Below are positions 57,371-64,000 of a stretch of 64,000 nucleotides of DNA, piece by piece. The notes under the pieces were generated by a model that made no database searches, had not been told where the DNA came from, and was given only the letters and a program-made list of their open reading frames with translations. The position numbers and the translations under genes were made by a program. The stretch spans positions 15,546,822-15,610,821 of the forward strand of contig CAIIXF020000008.1 of assembly GCA_903813345.2 (NCBI GenBank), read 5' to 3'. The stretch's first letter is position 1; each line of letters opens with the position of its first letter. The DNA is from Owenia fusiformis (Eukaryota > Annelida > Polychaeta > Sabellida > Oweniidae).

Positions 57371-57894
57371 ATTTCCTATTACAGAAAATATGAGAAAGCA
57401 CAGGAGGCAACATTAGGAAAACTACACAAGATTTGAAGACTCAAGAGTAACCTAAAATCCTGGTCTAAAATAACTTAAGACATCGGCAAAACTACTTACC
57501 TTTAGTTTAACTGCTTCAGTATCTTTCACGTTTTACTCATCTTATAATGAAGCATAGAATGTGACTTAATCCAAGAGATGACTTACCTCTTACAAAACTT
57601 TACAGACATAACGTTTGCAAATAAAGCTAAAGCACATAAATGTTGTCATACACAATTGTTCTACCTCATAATCTCTACACAAACAATGACTCAGGAGGCA
57701 AACCAATCCAGACCACATGTTTATTTGATTCTCCTTCCTCATGTTGTTTGCATTCTCTCGTCAACACACATTTGAATGAATGACCAATGTGGTCAGTGTG
57801 TACATTGATTTTCTGATAAAGTCACAATTTCAGTTCAAGTCTGCAAAACATCTTAAAAACAGTGAAATGAATGTATTTTCTGTTTTACTACATG

Positions 57895-57979
57895 TAGTTT
57901 TGCATTAAGCCCCTGTGTTGCCCCTAACATTTTCTCTTTAACCCAGGTTCAGCAATAATAGAGGCTTGATACAAGACTA
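57895..57979. mobile_element. TTGCATCAAGCC-end MITE, copy 3
   Basis: Left TAGTTTTGCATTAAGCCCC and right GAGGCTTGATACAAGACTA are inverted, about 85 bp overall. Confidence 0.7.
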
Positions 57980-58921
57980 CTGCATTTTTCACCTGTGTTC
58001 TACTAATTATCAATTTACCTCTTGTTATCCTTCCACTTGTATCTGAAACTCTTTTTGAATAAAGGATTATAAAATAAAATGTTAAACATGAACACCTTAT
58101 CTCTCAGTTATTTCAAGTTACTTCACAATATTGCCTAGTATTGGCAGCACTTTCTCAAAAGCTTCTCAAATTAAATATAAAATCCAATCCAAAGCAGAGC
58201 CCACAAAAATAAAGTTATAGAGCCTAAACTCTGCTAAATCATAATGGAAAATTACTTTTTAAGGTAAGTTTTTTCAGCTGTGCGCTACAGCGTATATGGT
58301 AGCCTATTAACATGCAGGTTTTCATGTTACCGCTTTATATTACACCAAGACCTGTTGAACCTAATCATTAACTTGAATTGATAAAGAACTTCTATGAACA
58401 AATGTTTCAATAAAAAAAGATAAATGTCACTCAGATATAAAAATAGTGACAATCCGGGTCAATGCAACTTAATAAAGAAATAAGATCCGTTGACTTTGTC
58501 ACATAGTCTATCATCACTGAATATATAAGAGAGTTATACATACAGGTACTTTCAATTATGTGGAGTGTATCATCTTAACTTTGTATGTCTATTTAGTTTG
58601 TTTTCAATCATATCAAGAACGTACAAGATATGCAAATATGATTGTGTTATTTCTAATGATGTTATAGAGTACATAATAAAGTCACACAAAATAGTAAGTT
58701 TCCTTCAGATTGTGATCAATGAATTTCATGAGTTACGAGTATGACATATTTTGTCTTTGTTTTTGGCTTGCATAAACCATCTATTGAAAGCCCATGCATA
58801 AACTACCCTTGTTTACTCACCCCCTACCAACTAGAACAGGGGCTTTGAAACATGAATGTGGACCATCCGATCTACAGCTACATATTCCTAAAACTCAACT
58901 TCTCTAGAAACAATTCTTACT

Positions 58922-59058
58922 ATGTCACCACCACAAGTGGTGACATATTGTAATGGTGTCCATTTTTTTGTGGTGGCAACTGATGTTCAGTGGTTGGTGC
59001 TTGTCATCTAGGTAACAAATGGCAGGCAGTGGCATTTTGCATGTCAATGCCTTGTTCT
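58922..59058 (-). mobile_element. GCCATTTGTTACAGA family, copy 7
   Basis: Minus-orientation copy. It carries the perfect terminal hairpin caccacaagtggtg on the plus strand and the full head. Confidence 0.78.
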
Positions 59059-60324
59059 ACCTGCTCTACCTTTAGTTAGCAACAATAGACTATACAATCC
59101 AACCATATTAAGAACAATACAATAAGACAGAAATCAAACAAACTATGTCCTTGGTAGCATAGCTTATTAATTAACCTTTATGCATCATTGAACATTAATT
59201 ATAAATCTTTTTTATTGGGCAGATCAAATTAACAAATATTGATTTTCCACAAAAAGATATGATCTCTGTCAGTGCATAAAACATATCTTCATATAACAAG
59301 TCCAAATTAAGTGCATCACCTCCCATATGATTTGGGTTCCACATAGTATTGATTGAGTTTGATATCATGAAATCAAGTAGAGGATAAGCTAGCAATGATT
59401 TTTGGCATAAAAGCAACTGTTTTAAAGCTTTAGCCCTTGTAGGAAATGTCTTGCACTTGGTTTTATGGCATACCATGTACCTTGGATTGGAATTTTGGAT
59501 TGGAATGCTACAAGTAGCTTTAAAATCAAGAAAATTATGTCAATGGTAATATGCCATTAAAACAATGCCTGAATAGAAATCAAAATACACTATAGCATCA
59601 GGAAGGACATATGTAACAGAAACAGAAAACATGACACTGTACAATGAACAAATAAAAATCTCTGACAAATTATATTTTTCATTGAGAATCATCGATTCAA
59701 AATAATTATTGGCATTGATTCCAAAATAATTGATGCAGTATAAAAAATCCACTCTTTTTCTGCCTTTAAGTTTAGTTAAAATATTCCATCTGCCATTTGT
59801 GAATCTTAAACACAACATTCGGATATAAACTAAAAACAGACTAGACATATCCCTAATTATTCAATGATTTATATCTTTCAATTATTACTATTAAATGGAA
59901 TGTTGTGAAATTAAATACCCAATTTATGATATTTTTCATTACATTCCCAGCAGGGTCCAGTTACAAGATATTGAAACAAAGAAAATCTTGAATTAATCAC
60001 TTTAGGGGCGATGCTAATATTAGTTGAACTCATGGTATTTTACAATGCCCTTGATTTTGATTTTCAATGGATAAAATAATAAAAACTTCACAATACTTTT
60101 CATATATTTTGTTTGAGATAGTTATCTTCATGTATTTTAATATCAGTGATTCATTAAAGATAATTTCATTGAATTTTTTAAAATTTCTGATGTGTGTGAA
60201 GAATTCATAAAATAAAATAAAATAATTACTTTGTTTATTCAATAAAATACTATTCTTTCCCTTCTTTTAACAATTGCTTCTTAAAAGAAAGCTTTGTCTT
60301 TTTCTTTAGCTTACCTCTGTGCTC

Positions 60325-60432
60325 AGGTAATAAACCACCTGTCATTTGTTACAGATATTGACTGCTGTTACAAATGCCAAACATTGTCACAGACACCGAA
60401 TGCCAAACACCAACCACTAAAATGTAACTCTG
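60325..60432 (+). mobile_element. GCCATTTGTTACAGA family, copy 8 (partial)
   Basis: Head region (ccacctgtcatttgttacaga) and A/C-rich core (aatgccaaacaccaacc). The tail is not recognised. Confidence 0.6.
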
Positions 60433-60559
60433 CATTTTTGGTTTTGTTATCTGTACTAAGATGTCTATCTCTCTCCCTCTAGAAGGAGAGAGATAGAGAA
60501 GGTGTGGCTTAATAGTAGGCATTACTAGATTCTGTGCCACAGGGTACTACACTGACTAC

Positions 60560-60707
60560 ACTGCCCCTCCTCCCAAAATTTAGCCCAAAAGTGTTAGGGT
60601 AACAAAACTGGCATCACTGGGATATATCTTTTAATTTTGGTCTCAAAATTGGGGCCCAAAAGTGGATATTTTTAGGCTCCTTTTTTAATTTTCAGATCCG
60701 CCCCTGG
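60560..60707. mobile_element. Fragment related to the 1851-2115 element, inverted
   Basis: The minus strand begins CCAGGGGCGGATCTG and is followed by a gggccc-containing AT-rich body like the element at 1851. Only one end is recognisable. Confidence 0.5.
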
Positions 60708-61627
60708 AGTATCTAAAATAGTGAGTTTTGACTTCATAATGTGCTCAATGGATTCCTAGTCCTACTTAATTATGCCACATAGAATTCTAAACATTATCAA
60801 CATTCTACATCAAGCTATACATTGACAAACTGCTGAATAGTGCGACATTCCTAAACTGTTCAACATAGCATATAGAAAAGAAAATAACATACCAGCTTAC
60901 CTATATATGATCAATGCCAGTTGAGATTTATTCTGTTTGTAGTTATTACTTAATTATATCAATGTCATTAACATGTGCGGTTTATTAGCTGCAATTTTTG
61001 TGGTAATTTCCTTTATGATATCATATGGTGAATCTCTATATTAAATGGCACTTCTGATAAACAGAACTTCTAAGGACGTCTTAAATACACATAATCCAAC
61101 AAATATAGTATTTGTGACTTTCTATAGACTTTTGTAGTAATGTTTACATCGGTACACATGTCCTCGTGCCTCAACCTGGCGCTAGAACAGATTCGACCAA
61201 TCAAATGCCAGGATCTCTCGCCTTATAAAGTGACAGCTGGGGGAGTTGACAATGAAATTTAAATTGACTTGTGATTTGTTTTGAAAATGAATGTAGTTCT
61301 ATTGAAACTTTACCAAATGGGAAAGATGTAGCAATTCAAAATATTTTTTTTTACATCTGTAACAGTGAGGAAAATTAACTACAATTGAAATATGCCCAAT
61401 GAATTATTACTTGTTTTGGAAGACATTATAGAGACAGTGCCTGTCTTATTAAATCAAAAATAAGTTAAATCCAAGATAATTTGGCACTCAATGGTACTAA
61501 ATTGGTACTTAATTGGCACTTATGAACTACATGTCCCTTTCTCTTTTTTCAAAATACTTCTTAACATCTTTAATCAGATGATGATGCAAAAGAACTGTCT
61601 TAAAATACAGATTGGGTTTTAAACAAA

Positions 61628-61783
61628 GCATTAACATGTAAAATGCCACTACCTGCCACTTGTTACAAATACAAACTGCTGAACACCAACCGCTGAATGG
61701 TGAACATCAACTGTTGAATACCATCCACAAAAAGTTGGAGATTATAACAATGTCACCACTTCTGATAGTGACATGATAATATT
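61628..61783 (+). mobile_element. GCCATTTGTTACAGA family, copy 9
   Basis: Full-length copy with an expanded core (gctgaacaccaaccgctgaa and related words) and the tail ccatccacaaaaagttggag. Confidence 0.75.
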
Positions 61784-64000
61784 TTTGCTTGACTTTAATT
61801 TTTCCCATGAGTAACTCAGATTATCGCTTGTTTAATGGAGAGAAAACATAAAATAAAATAAGTTCAATTTCACATCAAATCATGTGATGAAAAGCTGGCA
61901 TGGCTGCAAAGGATTACCATATAAATATGCCAAAATAAGCAATTGATATAATTCACAATGGGTATATATTCTAAACAAACAGAACCATAACTGTATCTTA
62001 ATCCCCAGGGGAATTTAAGGGTTGAACAGTATGACTAACTGCAAATTATAATATAACATACATTATGACTATGATATTATGTACTCAATGAATAAGTAAC
62101 AATAACATACAATTGCTCGATCAATAGTTGTCTACATGCGGAATAAGAATGATATTTATCAACTACATTCGTGAAATGACAAAGAGCACCCATTTATTAA
62201 CATTCATATTAGTCTACTCAAATTTATTGAATAACGTACCTGTTGTTTTTCACGTAACCACCACTCATAATGATAATCCAAAAATCATAAAATATTCCAG
62301 AATGTAATACCGTACTTGCTGTATTCTACTGAACAGTTCAATAGAAACTCAGGCCAAATACTCAATGGTCTTAGTGCACTTGCGGCCAATATTGATCCAA
62401 TTGTTTATTTTGAAATGAATCCAATAGACAGTGGTGATTTATTAGTGCTACTTTTCAATCAATCCCTTGTGAATATATCCTTAGTTTATGCCTCACGTAT
62501 GCGCTGTCGTTGTCGTTGTGTTAAAATGAGATCAGGACATATACTCTTCAATTCCAGCCTTATCTTACATTTGCTGTTGTGGCAAATCCCTCATGAAAAG
62601 CCACATATAGGTTTCCAGATAAATGCAATTAATGATTGTATGTGTAACCTTGACAACGAATAATAGATATTGCTATAAAAACTTCATTTCACCACCAATC
62701 AATTTACTAGTAGTCTATTAATCTAAACTTGATATACTATATAGAATTGAATTAAATTTCTCATTTGTTTTCAGAGCTGGGTGAATACTCTTGAAAGCCC
62801 TAATTCAATACTTTATCATGTGGTACATGTCAAGTGTCACATATAACTTTTAAAGGCATGAACATATTTGATTATAAATTATGTCCCTTGCTATGTCATC
62901 TAGCTTGGTTATCTAGTGTTATCCACTGTTACATGAACTCAGATATGTTCAATTACTACAAATAATAGTTATTATCACTTTCAGCTGTTTCAATAATTAT
63001 TAGCGTGGGGTCATTAGCATTGTTCACAAGTTCAGATGTTTACTCTAATGTTTATTCCACATACATGATATAAGAAACGTTTCATTTAAAGCTGGGAAGA
63101 TCACTGAGTGGTTTTCCTGGAGTTTTGATGACAACATTTATATGGCATCCACTTGCCTAATGCCTATCCGCACGCCAAAAATTGTGCAATAAAAATTCTA
63201 AGCTAGGGACTATCTTATTATCCAGTTGATCGATAAGTTGCCATGTTATAATTACATTCTCGAGTGACATCTATATTTTACAATAGATATTTTTATGTAT
63301 ATCTGTATATGACTTTATAGAACTAGAAGAATGGAAAGTTGTTTCTTTGTATAGATGTCACCATAATCACCCTCAAGATGGCATTTTGATTGACAAGTAT
63401 TTCAAACAATATAATACATTTACTTCTCTGTGTCATGCTTTTTTCAGTCTATTGGAGGCCTATATTGCAGACATCTGTTGTGTTATCAAAAATATGAATA
63501 GATGGGCACCAACGTTTTTTTAATTCACTGGACATTTTTCAACAGACCAGTGTTTATGCTCCATCTTGATATCAAAACTAATGACACTTATCTAGTAACT
63601 CTAGTACTCTACCTAGCTCTGAGTCAACTGACCTCTACAACCACGTTGTCATGCACTAAGGCTTTCCCCTCTCACAATATCTATTTTCCCAACATAAGTT
63701 AGAAAGAGAAAAGGGTGAGGAGGGGGAAGGAAGGGGGCACACAGGGACTTGAAAAGACTGGTAGGGTACATATTGGAAACTACTTGCAGGCTTGCATCTT
63801 TCAGAGTGCCTCTTTATCTAATGCTCACACTTCACAGATAAAGTAGACACTGAGAAATGATAGGGTTGCAAATCAGCTTCTACTCAGTTGAAAATTAGGT
63901 AAATTGTGAAATTAGACTAATGTACTTGGTAAAATAATCATACACAGAGTGAGAGAAAACAATCAAGGGAAACACTGAGCTTGATCAAAGGCCTAATTAT

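Larger units (their letters stand above)
50562..64000. other. Upstream intron or 5' flank; no supported exon
   Basis: AT-rich DNA with the tandem arrays at 51.1, 52.3 and 55.0 kb and several dispersed elements. The reading frame entering exon A requires upstream exons, but none in this span is convincing, so this is most simply one very long intron. Confidence 0.55.

Noticed and set aside
57485-57525. Minus-strand AAAG|GTAAGT donor preceded by VKDTEAVKLK
   Set aside because: An in-frame TAA lies a few codons upstream and there is no good acceptor for a longer exon.
59195-59848. Two consecutive minus-strand ORFs (93 and 102 residues) with fairly ordinary amino-acid composition
   Set aside because: AT-rich, with no recognised domain and no splice signals joining them. 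Possibly remnants of an old element, but not supportable.
62237-62275. Minus-strand HYEWWLREKQQ followed by CAG|GTACGT, spectrin-like in look
   Set aside because: The open stretch is very short with an upstream in-frame stop and no convincing acceptor.
62316-62663. 115-residue plus-strand ORF with a CRCRC motif
   Set aside because: No domain, AT-rich and isolated. The Cys/Arg run comes from a simple cgctgtcgttgtcgttgtg stretch.
1-64000. tRNA, rRNA or CRISPR-like arrays
   Set aside because: I found no cloverleaf with A/B boxes, no rRNA core sequence and no spacer-repeat array. The tandem arrays here lack unique spacers.

Overview
The window is metazoan nuclear DNA. It is AT-rich, has long introns with canonical GT-AG junctions, and is dense in short inverted-repeat transposable elements and minisatellites. 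I see no bacterial, viral or organellar gene layout. The TE flavour (TTAA elements, 5-bp and 9-bp target-duplication MITEs, hairpin elements) fits a marine invertebrate such as a mollusc, a brachiopod or an invertebrate deuterostome, but the sequence alone does not let me name the species.

Only one gene is supported. It lies on the minus strand and is the 3' part of a KASH-domain outer-nuclear-membrane protein of the nesprin/SYNE or Klarsicht type. Eleven coding exons run from 50561 down to the stop codon at 17670. All ten internal junctions keep the reading frame (intron phases 0,1,0,0,0,1,0,2,0,2), and the exons total 4329 nt, or 1442 residues plus stop. In order the protein has a spectrin-repeat segment, a 768-residue acidic and serine-rich linker in one 2.3-kb exon, two short exons each with a tryptophan next to acidic residues, helical spectrin-like repeats, a Thr/Ala/Asp-rich juxtamembrane stretch, one membrane helix, and a C-terminal luminal KASH peptide ending in Pro-Pro-Pro-Phe. 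Such proteins bind SUN-domain proteins in the perinuclear space and tie the nucleus to cytoskeletal motors. The 5' part of the gene should lie beyond 64000, because no convincing upstream exon is visible between 50562 and 64000.

Layout: 1-17190 is 3' flanking or intergenic DNA with many mobile elements and a 42-bp array at 15.2-15.7 kb. A 34-bp minisatellite at 17190-17706 directly abuts, and includes, the last codons of the gene. 17670-34350 holds the ten short 3' exons, with an inverted duplication of a decayed element ORF (25.2-28.7 kb) inside one intron. 34670-36974 is the large linker exon. 36975-50345 is a 13.4-kb intron containing a 2.27-kb inverted-repeat element with a 408-bp hairpin element nested in it. 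50346-50561 is the most upstream exon seen. 50562-64000 is probably intron or upstream sequence with further dispersed repeats.

The most striking observation is that the 34-bp minisatellite after the stop codon is built from copies of the last coding segment (the conserved KASH tail plus stop). The noncoding copies have lost the Pro-Pro-Pro codons that the coding copy retains.
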